Below are positions 20,101 through 33,599 of a stretch of DNA of 64,000 bases, piece by piece (position 1 is the stretch's first letter; each line of letters begins with the position of its first letter). A model generated the notes under the pieces. The model did not search any database, was not told the origin of the DNA, and saw nothing but the letters and a program-made list of their open reading frames with translations. This stretch comes from Lepidodermella squamata (Eukaryota; Gastrotricha). The translations under genes were made by a program, and so were the position numbers. Location: the NCBI GenBank assembly GCA_047495785.1, contig JBLDXI010000064.1, forward strand, positions 868,001-932,000, in the 5' to 3' direction.

Positions 20101-23100
20101 TCGGTCATCCGAAATGTTAGCGAATCGCCTGCAAACGAGTTTGCCCGTGTTGCCACTATCAAATGAAGCAAGAATATGCGTGATTTGCCTGGGTTCAGCA
20201 CGATTCCGCATAGCTGCGATGCGTACAAGGGTTGAAAACAGCGTTACAGCCTGTTTTGGCTGGCAGCGAAATATCGGTCATCCGAAATGTTAGCGAATCG
20301 CCTGCAAACGAGTTTGCCCGTGTTGCCATTATCAAATGAAGCAAGAATATGCGTGATTTACCTGGGTTCAGCACGATTCCGCATAGCTGCGATGCGTACA
20401 AGGGTTGGAAACAGCGTTCCAGCCTGTTTTGGCTGGCAGCGAAATATCGGTCATCCGAAATGTTAGCGAATCGCCTGCAAACGAGTTTGCCCGTGTTGCC
20501 ACTATCAAATGAAGCAAGAATATGCGTGATTTGCCTGGGTACAGCACGATTCCGCATAGCTGCGATGCGTACAAGGGTTGGAAACAGCGTTACAGCCTGT
20601 TTTGGCTGGCAGCGAAATATCGGTCATCTGAAATGTTAGCGAATCGCCTGCAAACGAGTTTCCCCGTGTTGCCACTATCAAATGAAGCAAGAATATGCGT
20701 GATTTGCCTGGGTTCAGCACGATTCCGCATAGCTGCGATGCGTACAAGGGTTGAAAACAGCGTTCCAGCCTGTTTTGGCTGGCAGCGAAATATCGGTCAT
20801 CCGAAATGTTAGCGAATCGCCTGCAAACGTGTTTGCCCGTGTTGCCACTATCAAATGAAGCAAGAATATGCGTGATTTGCCTGGGTTCAGCACGATTCCG
20901 CATAGCTGCGATGCGTACAAGGGTTGGAAACAGCGTTCCAGCCTGTTTTGGCTGGCAGCGAAATATCGGTCATCCGAAATGTTAGCGAATCGCCTGCAAA
21001 CGTGTTTGCCCGTGTTGCCACTATCAAATGAAGCAAGAATATGCGTGATTTGCCTGGGTTCAGCACGATTCCGCATAGCTGCGATGCGTACAAGGGTTTG
21101 AAACAGCGTTACAGCCTGTTTTGGCTGGCAGCGAAATATCGGTCATCCGAAATGTTAGCAAATCGCCTGCAAACGAGTTTGCCCGTGTTGCCACTATCAA
21201 ATGAAGCAAGAATATGCGTGATTTGCCTGGGTACAGCACGATTCCGCATAGCTGCGATGCGTACAAGGGTTGGAAACAGCGTTACAGCCTGTTTGGGCTG
21301 GCAGCGAAATATCGGTCATCCGAAATGTTAGCGAATCGCCTGCAAACGAGTTTGCCCGTGTTGCCACTATCAAATGAAGCAAGAATATGCGTGATTTGCC
21401 TGGGTTCAGCACGATTCCGCATAGCTGCGATGCGTACAAGGGTTGGAAACAGCGTTCCAGCCTGTTTTGGCTGGCAGCGAAATATCGGTCATCCGAAATG
21501 TTAGCGAATCGCCTGCAAACGAGTTTGCCCGTGTTGCCACTATCAAATGAAGCAAGAATATGCGTGATTTGCCTGGGTACAGCACGATTCCGCATAGCTG
21601 CGATGCGTACAAGGGTTGAAAACAGCGTTACAGCCTGTTTTGGCTGGCAGCGAAATATCGGTCATCCGAAATGTTAGCGAATCGCCTGCAAACGAGTTTG
21701 CCCGTGTTGCCACTATCAAATGAAGCAAGAATATGCGTGATTTGCCTGGGTACAGCACGATTCCGCATAGCTGCGATGCGTACAAGGGTTGGAAACAGCG
21801 TTACAGCCTGTTTGGGCTGGCAGCGAAATATCGGTCATCCGAAATGTTAGCGAATCGCCTGCAAACGTGTTTGCCCGTGTTGCCACTATCAAATGAAGCA
21901 AGAATATGCGTGATTTGCCTGGGTACAGCACGATTCCGCATAGCTGCGATGCGTACAAGGGTTGGAAACAGCGTTCCAGCCTGTTTTGGCTGGCAGCGAA
22001 ATATCGGTCATCCGAAATGTTAGCGAATCGCCTGCAAACGAGTTTGCCCGTGTTGCCACTATCAAATGAAGCAAGAATATGCGTGATTTACCTGGGTTCA
22101 GCACGATTCCGCATAGCTGCGATGCGTACAAGGGTTGGAAACAGCGTTCCAGCCTGTTTTGGCTGGCAGCGAAATATCGGTCATCCGAAATGTTGGCGAA
22201 TCGCCTGCAAACGAGTTTGCCCGTGTTGCCACTATCAAATGAAGCAAGAATATGCGTGATTTGCCTGGGTTCAGCACGATTCCGCATAGCTGCGATGCGT
22301 ACAAGGGTTGAAAACAGCGTTACAGCCTGTTTTGGCTGGCAGCGAAATATCGGTCATCCGAAATGTTAGCGAATCGCCTGCAAACGAGTTTGCCCGTGTT
22401 GCCACTATCAAATGAAGCAAGAATATGCGTGATTTGCCTGGGTACAGCACGATTCCGCATAGCTGCGATGCGTACAAGGGTTGGAAACAGCGTTACAGCC
22501 TGTTTGGGCTGGCAGCGAAATATCGGTCATCCGAAATGTTAGCGAATCGCCTGCAAACGAGTTTGCCCGTGTTGCCACTATCAAATGAAGCAAGAATATG
22601 CGTGATTTACCTGGGTTCAGCACGATTCCGCATAGCTGCGATGCGTACAAGGGTTGGAAACAGCGTTCCAGCCTGTTTTGGCTGGCAGCGAAATATCGGT
22701 CATCCGAAATGTTGGCGAATCGCCTGCAAACGAGTTTGCCCGTGTTGCCACTATCAAATGAAGCAAGAATATGCGTGATTTGCCTGGGTTCAGCACGATT
22801 CCGCATAGCTGCGATGCGTACAAGGGTTGAAAACAGCGTTACAGCCTGTTTTGGCTGGCAGCGAAATATCGGTCATCCGAAATGTTAGCGAATCGCCTGC
22901 AAACGAGTTTGCCCGTGTTGCCACTATCAAATGAAGCAAGAATATGCGTGATTTGCCTGGGTACAGCACGATTCCGCATAGCTGCGATGCGTACAAGGGT
23001 TGGAAACAGCGTTACAGCCTGTTTGGGCTGGCAGCGAAATATCGGTCATCCGAAATGTTAGCGAATCGCCTGCAAACGTGTTTGCCCGTGTTGCCACTAT

Positions 23101-23194
23101 CAAATGAAGCAAGAATATGCGTGATTTGCCTGGGTACAGCACGATTCCGCATAGCTGCGATGCGTACAAGGGTTGGAAACAGCGTTCCAGCCTG
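17130..23194 (+). repeat. 23-monomer (3979-bp) offset duplication
   Basis: About 2.1 kb (17,130-19,215) recurs at 21,109-23,194 with the same order of subtypes. This includes GTTGGCGAATCGCC copies at 18,214 and 22,193. The two copies diverge at CTGTTTGGGCTGG versus CTGTTTTGGCTGG at the right end. Confidence 0.75.
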
Positions 23195-25570
23195 TTTTGG
23201 CTGGCAGCGAAATATCGGTCATCCGAAATGTTAGCAAATCGCCTGCAAACGAGTTTGCCCGTGTTGCCACTATCAAATGAAGCAAGAATATGCGTGATTT
23301 GCCTGGGTTCAGCACGATTCCGCATAGCTGCGATGCGTACAAGGGTTGAAAACAGCGTTACAGCCTGTTTTGGCTGGCAGCGAAATATCGTTCATCCGAA
23401 ATGTTAGCGAATCGCCTGCAAACGAGTTTGCCCGTGTTGCCACTATCAAATGAAGCAAGAATATGCGTGATTTGCCTGGGTACAGCACGATTCCGCATAG
23501 CTGCGATGCGTACAAGGGTTGAAAACAGCGTTCCAGCCTGTTTGGGCTGGCAGCGAAATATCGGTCATCCGAAATGTTAGCGAATCGCCTGCAAACGAGT
23601 TTGCCCGTGTTGCCACTATCAAATGAAGCAAGAATATGCGTGATTTGCCTGGGTTCAGCACGATTCCGCATAGCTGCGATGCGTACAAGGGTTGAAAACA
23701 GCGTTCCAGCCTGTTTTGGCTGGCAGCGAAATATCGGTCATTCGAAATGTTAGCGAATCGCCTGCAAACGAGTTTGCCCGTGTTGCCATTATCAAATGAA
23801 GCAAGAATATGCGTGATTTACCTGGGTTCAGCACGATTCCGCATAGCTGCGATGCGTACAAGGGTTGGAAACAGCGTTCCAGCCTGTTTTGGCTGGCAGC
23901 GAAATATCGGTCATCCGAAATGTTAGCGAATCGCCTGCAAACGAGTTTGCCCGTGTTGCCACTATCAAATGAAGCAAGAATATGCGTGATTTGCCTGGGT
24001 ACAGCACGATTCCGCATAGCTGCGATGCGTACAAGGGTTGAAAACAGCGTTACAGCCTGTTTTGGCTGGCAGCGAAATATCGGTCATCCGAAATGTTAGC
24101 GAATCGCCTGCAAACGAGTTTGCCCGTGTTGCCACTATCAAATAAAGCAAGAATATGCGTGATTTGCCTGGGTACAGCACGATTCCGCATAGCTGCGATG
24201 CGTACAAGGGTTGGAAACAGCGTTACAGCCTGTTTGGGCTGGCAGCGAAATATCGGTCATCCGAAATGTTAGCGAATCGCCTGCAAACGTGTTTGCCCGT
24301 GTTGCCACTATCAAATGAAGCAAGAATATGCGTGATTTGCCTGGGTACAGCACGATTCTGCATAGCTGCGATGCGTACAAGGGTTGGAAACAGCGTTCCA
24401 GCCTGTTTTGGCTGGCAGCGAAATATCGGTCATCCGAAATGTTAGCGAATCGCCTGCAAACGAGTTTGCCCGTGTTGCCACTATCAAATGAAGCAAGAAT
24501 ATGCGTGATTTGCCTGGGTTCAGCACGATTCCGCATAGCTGCGATGCGTACAAGGGTTGAAAACAGCGTTACAGCCTGTTTTGGCTGGCAGCGAAATATC
24601 GGTCATCCGAAATGTTAGCGAATCGCCTGCAAACGAGTTTGCCCGTGTTGCCATTATCAAATGAAGCAAGAATATGCGTGATTTACCTGGGTTCAGCACG
24701 ATTCCGCATAGCTGCGATGCGTACAAGGGTTGGAAACAGCGTTCCAGCCTGTTTTGGCTGGCAGCGAAATATCGGTCATCCGAAATGTTAGCGAATCGCC
24801 TGCAAACGAGTTTGCCCGTGTTGCCACTATCAAATGAAGCAAGAATATGCGTGATTTGCCTGGGTACAGCACGATTCCGCATAGCTGCGATGCGTACAAG
24901 GGTTGGAAACAGCGTTACAGCCTGTTTTGGCTGGCAGCGAAATATCGGTCATCTGAAATGTTAGCGAATCGCCTGCAAACGAGTTTCCCCGTGTTGCCAC
25001 TATCAAATGAAGCAAGAATATGCGTGATTTGCCTGGGTTCAGCACGATTCCGCATAGCTGCGATGCGTACAAGGGTTGAAAACAGCGTTCCAGCCTGTTT
25101 TAGCTGGCAGCGAAATATCGGTCATCCGAAATGTTAGCGAATCGCCTGCAAACGTGTTTGCCCGTGTTGCCACTATCAAATGAAGCAAGAATATGCGTGA
25201 TTTGCCTGGGTTCAGCACGATTCCGCATAGCTGCGATGCGTACAAGGGTTGAAAACAGCGTTCCAGCCTGTTTTGGCTGGCAGCGAAATATCGGTCATCC
25301 GAAATGTTAGCGAATCGCCTGCAAACGTGTTTGCCCGTGTTGCCACTATCAAATGAAGCAAGAATATGCGTGATTTGCCTGGGTTCAGCACGATTCCGCA
25401 TAGCTGCGATGCGTACAAGGGTTTGAAACAGCGTTACAGCCTGTTTTGGCTGGCAGCGAAATATCGGTCATCCGAAATGTTAGCAAATCGCCTGCAAACG
25501 AGTTTGCCCGTGTTGCCACTATCAAATGAAGCAAGAATATGCGTGATTTGCCTGGGTACAGCACGATTCC
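19330..25570 (+). repeat. 25-monomer (4325-bp) offset duplication
   Basis: About 19.33-21.25 kb recurs at 23.66-25.57 kb. Unique markers shared at +4325 are CAAATAAAGC (19,815 and 24,140), GATTCTGCATAGC (20,030 and 24,355) and GGTCATCTGAAATG (20,623 and 24,948). Confidence 0.8.
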
Positions 25571-28320
25571 GCATAGCTGCGATGCGTACAAGGGTTGAAA
25601 ACAGCGTTACAGCCTGTTTTGGCTGGCAGCGAAATATCGGTCATCCGAAATATTAGCGAATCGCCTGCAAACGAGTTTCCCCGTGTTGCCACTATCAAAT
25701 GAAGCAAGAATATGCGTGATTTGCCTGGGTTCAGCACGATTCCGCATAGCTGCGATGCGTACAAGGGTTGAAAACAGCGTTCCAGCCTGTTTTGGCTGGC
25801 AGCGAAATATCGGTCATCCGAAATGTTAGCGAATCGCCTGCAAACGAGTTTCCCCGTGTTGCCACTATCAAATGAAGCAAGAATATGCGTGATTTGCCTG
25901 GGTTCAGCACGATTCCGCATAGCTGCGATGCGTACAAGGGTTGAAAACAGCGTTCCAGCCTGTTTTGGCTGGCAGCGAAATATCGGTCATCTGAAATGTT
26001 AGCGAATCGCCTGCAAACGAGTTTCCCCGTGTTGCCACTATCAAATGAAGCAAGAATATGCGTGATTTGCCTGGGTTCAGCACGATTCCGCATAGCTGCG
26101 ATGCGTACAAGGGTTGAAAACAGCGTTCCAGCCTGTTTTGGCTGGCAGCGAAATATCGGTCATCCGAAATGTTAGCGAATCGCCTGCAAACGTGTTTGCC
26201 CGTGTTGCCACTATCAAATGAAGCAAGAATATGCGTGAATTGCCTGGGTTCAGCACGATTCCGCATAGCTGCGATGCGTACAAGGGTTGAAAACAGCGTT
26301 CCAGCCTGTTTTGGCTGGCAGCGAAATATCGGTCATCCGAAATGTTAGCAAATCGCCTGCAAACGAGTTTGCCCGTGTTGCCACTATCAAATGAAGCAAG
26401 AATATGCGTGATTTGCCTGGGTACAGCACGATTCCGCATAGCTGCGATGCGTACAAGGGTTGAAAACAGCGTTACAGCCTGTTTTGGCTGGCAGCGAAAT
26501 ATCGGTCATCCGAAATGTTAGCGAATCGCCTGCAAACGAGTTTCCCCGTGTTGCCACTATCAAATGAAGCAAGAATATGCGTGATTTGCCTGGGTACAGC
26601 ACGATTCCGCATAGCTGCGATGCGTACAAGGGTTGGAAACAGCGTTACAGCCTGTTTTGGCTGGCAGCGAAATATCGGTCATCTGAAATGTTAGCGAATC
26701 GCCTGCAAACGAGTTTCCCCGTGTTGCCACTATCAAATGAAGCAAGAATATGCGTGATTTGCCTGGGTTCAGCACGATTCCGCATAGCTGCGATGCGTAC
26801 AAGGGTTGAAAACAGCGTTCCAGCCTGTTTTAGCTGGCAGCGAAATATCGGTCATCCGAAATGTTAGCGAATCGCCTGCAAACGTGTTTGCCCGTGTTGC
26901 CACTATCAAATGAAGCAAGAATATGCGTGATTTGCCTGGGTTCAGCACGATTCCGCATAGCTGCGATGCGTACAAGGGTTGAAAACAGCGTTCCAGCCTG
27001 TTTTGGCTGGCAGCGAAATATCGGTCATCCGAAATGTTAGCGAATCGCCTGCAAACGTGTTTGCCCGTGTTGCCACTATCAAATGAAGCAAGAATATGCG
27101 TGATTTGCCTGGGTTCAGCACGATTCCGCATAGCTGCGATGCGTACAAGGGTTTGAAACAGCGTTACAGCCTGTTTTGGCTGGCAGCGAAATATCGGTCA
27201 TCCGAAATGTTAGCAAATCGCCTGCAAACGAGTTTGCCCGTGTTGCCACTATCAAATGAAGCAAGAATATGCGTGATTTGCCTGGGTACAGCACGATTCC
27301 GCATAGCTGCGATGCGTACAAGGGTTGAAAACAGCGTTACAGCCTGTTTTGGCTGGCAGCGAAATATCGGTCATCCGAAATATTAGCGAATCGCCTGCAA
27401 ACGAGTTTCCCCGTGTTGCCACTATCAAATGAAGCAAGAATATGCGTGATTTGCCTGGGTTCAGCACGATTCCGCATAGCTGCGATGCGTACAAGGGTTG
27501 AAAACAGCGTTCCAGCCTGTTTTGGCTGGCAGCGAAATATCGGTCATCCGAAATGTTAGCGAATCGCCTGCAAACGAGTTTCCCCGTGTTGCCACTATCA
27601 AATGAAGCAAGAATATGCGTGATTTGCCTGGGTTCAGCACGATTCCGCATAGCTGCGATGCGTACAAGGGTTGAAAACAGCGTTCCAGCCTGTTTTGGCT
27701 GGCAGCGAAATATCGGTCATCTGAAATGTTAGCGAATCGCCTGCAAACGAGTTTCCCCGTGTTGCCACTATCAAATGAAGCAAGAATATGCGTGATTTGC
27801 CTGGGTTCAGCACGATTCCGCATAGCTGCGATGCGTACAAGGGTTGAAAACAGCGTTCCAGCCTGTTTTGGCTGGCAGCGAAATATCGGTCATCCGAAAT
27901 GTTAGCGAATCGCCTGCAAACGTGTTTGCCCGTGTTGCCACTATCAAATGAAGCAAGAATATGCGTGAATTGCCTGGGTTCAGCACGATTCCGCATAGCT
28001 GCGATGCGTACAAGGGTTGAAAACAGCGTTCCAGCCTGTTTTGGCTGGCAGCGAAATATCGGTCATCCGAAATGTTAGCAAATCGCCTGCAAACGAGTTT
28101 GCCCGTGTTGCCACTATCAAATGAAGCAAGAATATGCGTGATTTGCCTGGGTACAGCACGATTCCGCATAGCTGCGATGCGTACAAGGGTTGAAAACAGC
28201 GTTACAGCCTGTTTTGGCTGGCAGCGAAATATCGGTCATCCGAAATGTTAGCGAATCGCCTGCAAACGAGTTTCCCCGTGTTGCCACTATCAAATGAAGC
28301 AAGAATATGCGTGATTTGCC
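24813..28320 (+). repeat. Tandem duplication of a 10-monomer (1730-bp) block
   Basis: 24,813-26,542 recurs at 26,543-28,272. Rare markers repeat at exactly +1730: TTTTAGCTGGCAG (25,090 and 26,820) and GCGTGAATTGCC (26,234 and 27,964). The match ends near 28,330, where GGGTACAGC meets GGGTTCAGC. Confidence 0.85.
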
Positions 28321-28699
28321 TGGGTTCAGCACGATTCCGCATAGCTGCGATGCGTACAAGGGTTGAAAACAGCGTTCCAGCCTGTTTTGGCTGGCAGCGA
28401 AATATCGGTCATCCGAAATGTTAGCGAATCGCCTGCAAACGAGTTTGCCCGTGTTGCCACTATCAAATGAAGCAAGAATATGCGTGATTTGCCTGGGTTC
28501 AGCACGATTCCGCATAGCTGCGATGCGTACAAGGGTTGAAAACAGCGTTCCAGCCTGTTTTGGCTGGCAGCGAAATATCGGTCATCTGAAATGTTAGCGA
28601 ATCGCCTGCAAACGAGTTTCCCCGTGTTGCCACTATCAAATGAAGCAAGAATATGCGTGATTTGCCTGGGTTCAGCACGATTCCGCATAGCTGCGATGC

Positions 28700-31600
28700 G
28701 TACAAGGGTTGAAAACAGCGTTCCAGCCTGTTTTGGCTGGCAGCGAAATATCGGTCATCCGAAATGTTAGCGAATCGCCTGCAAACGTGTTTGCCCGTGT
28801 TGCCACTATCAAATGAAGCAAGAATATACGTGATTTATCTGGGTTCAGCACGATTCCGTATAGCTGCGATGCGTACATGGGTTGAAAACAGCGTTACAGC
28901 CTGTTTTGGCTGGCAGCGAAATATCGGTCATCTGAAATGTTAGCGAATCGCCTGCAAACGAGTTTCCCCGTGTTGCCACTATCAAATGAAGCAAGAATAT
29001 GCGTGATTTGCCTGGGTTCAGCACGATTCCGCATAGCTGCGATGCGTACAAGGGTTGAAAACAGCGTTCCAGCCTGTTTTGGCTGGCAGCGAAATATCGG
29101 TCATCCGAAATGTTAGCGAATCGCCTGCAAACGTGTTTGCCCGTGTTGCCACTATCAAATGAAGCAAGAATATACGTGATTTATCTGGGTTCAGCACGAT
29201 TCCGCATAGCTGCGATGCGTAAAAGGGTTTGAAACAGCGTTACAGCCTGTTTTGGCTGGCAGCGAAATATCGGTCATCTGAAATGTTAGCAAATCGCCTG
29301 CAAACGAGTTTGCCCGTGTTGCCACTATCAAATGAAGCAAGAATATGCGTGAATTGCCTGGGTACAGCACGATTCCGCATAGCTGCGATGCGTACAAGGG
29401 TTGAAAACAGCGTTACAGCCTGTTTTGGCTGGCAGCGAAATATCGGTCATCCGAAATATTAGCGAATCGCCTGCAAACGTGTTTGCCCGTGTTGCCACTA
29501 TCAAATGAAGCAAGAATATGCGTGATTTGCCTGGGTTCAGCACGATTCCGCATAGCTGCGATGCGTAAAAGGGTTTGAAACAGCGTTACAGCCTGTTTTG
29601 GCTGGCAGCGAAATATCGGTCATCCGAAATGTTAGCAAATCGCCTGCAAACGAGTTTGCCCGTGTTGCCACTATCAAATGAAGCAAGAATATGCGTGATT
29701 TGCCTGGGTACAGCACGATTCCGCATAGCTGCGATGCGTACAAGGGTTGAAAACAGCGTTACAGCCTGTTTTGGCTGGCAGTGAAATATCGGTCATCCGA
29801 AATATTAGCGAATCGCCTGCAAACGAGTTTCCCCGTGTTGCCACTATCAAATGAAGCAAGAATATGCGTGATTTGCCTGGGTTCAGCACGATTCCGCATA
29901 GCTGCGATGCGTACAAGGGTTGAAAACAGCGTTCCAGCCTGTTTTGGCTGGCAGCGAAATATCGGTCATCCGAAATGTTAGCGAATCGCCTGCAAACGAG
30001 TTTGCCCGTGTTGCCACTATCAAATGAAGCAAGAATATGCGTGATTTGCCTGGGTTCAGCACGATTCCGCATAGCTGCGATGCGTACAAGGGTTGAAAAC
30101 AGCGTTCCAGCCTGTTTTGGCTGGCAGCGAAATATCGGTCATCCGAAATGTTAGCAAATCGCCTGCAAACGAGTTTGCCCGTGTTGCCACTATCAAATGA
30201 AGCAAGAATATGCGTGATTTGCCTGGGTACAGCACGATTCCGCATAGCTGCGATGCGTACAAGGGTTGAAAACAGCGTTACAGCCTGTTTTGGCTGGCAG
30301 CGAAATATCGGTCATCCGAAATATTAGCGAATCGCCTGCAAACGAGTTTCCCCGTGTTGCCACTATCAAATGAAGCAAGAATATGCGTGATTTGCCTGGG
30401 TTCAGCACGATTCCGCATAGCTGCGATGCGTACAAGGGTTGAAAACAGCGTTCCAGCCTGTTTTGGCTGGCAGCGAAATATCGGTCATCCGAAATGTTAG
30501 CGAATCGCCTGCAAACGAGTTTGCCCGTGTTGCCACTATCAAATGAAGCAAGAATATGCGTGATTTGCCTGGGTTCAGCACGATTCCGCATAGCTGCGAT
30601 GCGTACAAGGGTTGAAAACAGCGTTCCAGCCTGTTTTGGCTGGCAGCGAAATATCGGTCATCCGAAATGTTAGCGAATCGCCTGCAAACGTGTTTGCCCG
30701 TGTTGCCACTATCAAATGAAGCAAGAATATGCGTGATTTATCTGGGTTCAGCACGATTCCGTATAGCTGCGATGCGTACAAGGGTTGAAAACAGCGTTAC
30801 AGCCTGTTTTGGCTGGCAGCGAAATATCGGTCATCCGAAATGTTAGCGAATCGCCTGCAAACGAGTTTCCCCGTGTTGCCACTATCAAATGAAGCAAGAA
30901 TATGCGTGATTTGCCTGGGTTCAGCACGATTCCGCATAGCTGCGATGCGTACAAGGGTTGAAAACAGCGTTCCAGCCTGTTTTGGCTGGCAGCGAAATAT
31001 CGGTCATCCGAAATGTTAGCGAATCGCCTGCAAACGTGTTTGCCCGTGTTGCCACTATCAAATGAAGCAAGAATATACGTGATTTATCTGGGTTCAGCAC
31101 GATTCCGTATAGCTGCGATGCGTACATGGGTTGAAAACAGGGTTACAGCCTGTTTTGGCTGGCAGCGAAATATCGGTCATCTGAAATGTTAGCGAATCGC
31201 CTGCAAACGAGTTTCCCCGTGTTGCCACTATCAAATGAAGCAAGAATATGCGTGATTTGCCTGGGTTCAGCACGATTCCGCATAGCTGCGATGCGTACAA
31301 GGGTTGAAAACAGCGTTCCAGCCTGTTTTGGCTGGCAGCGAAATATCGGTCATCCGAAATGTTAGCGAATCGCCTGCAAACGTGTTTGCCCGTGTTGCCA
31401 CTATCAAATGAAGCAAGAATATACGTGATTTATCTGGGTTCAGCACGATTCCGCATAGCTGCGATGCGTAAAAGGGTTTGAAACAGCGTTACAGCCTGTT
31501 TTGGCTGGCAGCGAAATATCGGTCATCTGAAATGTTAGCAAATCGCCTGCAAACGAGTTTGCCCGTGTTGCCACTATCAAATGAAGCAAGAATATGCGTG

Positions 31601-32400
31601 AATTGCCTGGGTACAGCACGATTCCGCATAGCTGCGATGCGTACAAGGGTTGAAAACAGCGTTACAGCCTGTTTTGGCTGGCAGCGAAATATCGGTCATC
31701 CGAAATATTAGCGAATCGCCTGCAAACGTGTTTGCCCGTGTTGCCACTATCAAATGAAGCAAGAATATGCGTGATTTGCCTGGGTTCAGCACGATTCCGC
31801 ATAGCTGCGATGCGTAAAAGGGTTTGAAACAGCGTTACAGCCTGTTTTGGCTGGCAGCGAAATATCGGTCATCCGAAATGTTAGCAAATCGCCTGCAAAC
31901 GAGTTTGCCCGTGTTGCCACTATCAAATGAAGCAAGAATATGCGTGATTTGCCTGGGTACAGCACGATTCCGCATAGCTGCGATGCGTACAAGGGTTGAA
32001 AACAGCGTTACAGCCTGTTTTGGCTGGCAGTGAAATATCGGTCATCCGAAATATTAGCGAATCGCCTGCAAACGAGTTTCCCCGTGTTGCCACTATCAAA
32101 TGAAGCAAGAATATGCGTGATTTGCCTGGGTTCAGCACGATTCCGCATAGCTGCGATGCGTACAAGGGTTGAAAACAGCGTTCCAGCCTGTTTTGGCTGG
32201 CAGCGAAATATCGGTCATCCGAAATGTTAGCGAATCGCCTGCAAACGAGTTTGCCCGTGTTGCCACTATCAAATGAAGCAAGAATATGCGTGATTTGCCT
32301 GGGTTCAGCACGATTCCGCATAGCTGCGATGCGTACAAGGGTTGAAAACAGCGTTCCAGCCTGTTTTGGCTGGCAGCGAAATATCGGTCATCCGAAATGT
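28700..32400 (+). repeat. 13-monomer (2249-bp) higher-order duplication
   Basis: About 28.7-30.15 kb recurs at 30.95-32.4 kb with offset 2249 (13 x 173). Shared rare markers include GCGTACATGGG (28,874 and 31,123), GCGTAAAAGGG (29,218 and 31,467) and GGCAGTGAAATATC (29,779 and 32,028). One difference is CAGGGTTACAG at 31,138. Confidence 0.8.
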
Positions 32401-33599
32401 TAGCGAATCGCCTGCAAACGTGTTTGCCCGTGTTGCCACTATCAAATGAAGCAAGAATATGCGTGATTTATCTGGGTTCAGCACGATTCCGTATAGCTGC
32501 GATGCGTACAAGGGTTGAAAACAGCGTTACAGCCTGTTTTGGCTGGCAGCGAAATATCGGTCATCCGAAATGTTAGCGAATCGCCTGCAAACGAGTTTCC
32601 CCGTGTTGCCACTATCAAATGAAGCAAGAATATGCGTGATATGCCTGGGTTCAGCACGATTCCGCATAGCTGCGATGCGTACAAGGGTTGAAAACAGCGT
32701 TCCAGCCTGTTTTGGCTGGCAGCGAAATATCGGTCATCCGAAATGTTAGCGAATCGCCTGCAAACGTGTTTGCCCGTGTTGCCACTATCAAATGAAGCAA
32801 GAATATGCGTGATTTGCCTGGGTTCAGCACGATTCCGCATAGCTGCGATGCGTACAAGGGTTGAAAACAGCGTTCCAGCCTGTTTTGGCTGGCAGCGAAA
32901 TATCGGTCATCCGAAATGTTAGCGAATCGCCTGCAAACGAGTTTGCCCGTGTTGCCACTATCAAATGAAGCAAGAATATGCGTGAATTGCCTGGGTACAG
33001 CACGATTCCGCATAGCTGCGATGCGTACAAGGGTTGAAAACAGCGTTCCAGCCTGTTTTGGCTGGCAGCGAAATATCGGTCATCCGAAATGTTAGCGAAT
33101 CGCCTGCAAACGAGTTTGCCCGTGTTGCCACTATCAAATGAAGCAAGAATATGCGTGATTTGCCTGGGTTCAGCACGATTCCGCATAGCTGCGATGCGTA
33201 CAAGGGTTGAAAACAGCGTTCCAGCCTGTTTTGGCTGGCAGCGAAATATCGGTCATCCGAAATGTTGCGAATCGCCTGCAAACGAGTTTGCCCGTGTTGC
33301 CACTATCAAATGAAGCAAGAATATGCGTGATATGCCTGGGTTCAGCACGATTCCGCATAGCTGCGATGCGTACAAGGGTTGGAAACAGCGTTACAGCCTG
33401 TTTGGGCTGGCAGCGAAATATCGGTCATCCGAAATGTTAGCGAATCGCCTGCAAACGTGTTTGCCCGTGTTGCCACTATCAAATAAAGCAAGAATATGCG
33501 TGATTTGCCTGGGTTCAGCACGATTCCGCATAGCTGCGATGCGTACAAGGGTTGAAAACAGCGTTCCAGCCTGTTTTGGCTGGCAGCGAAATATCGGTC

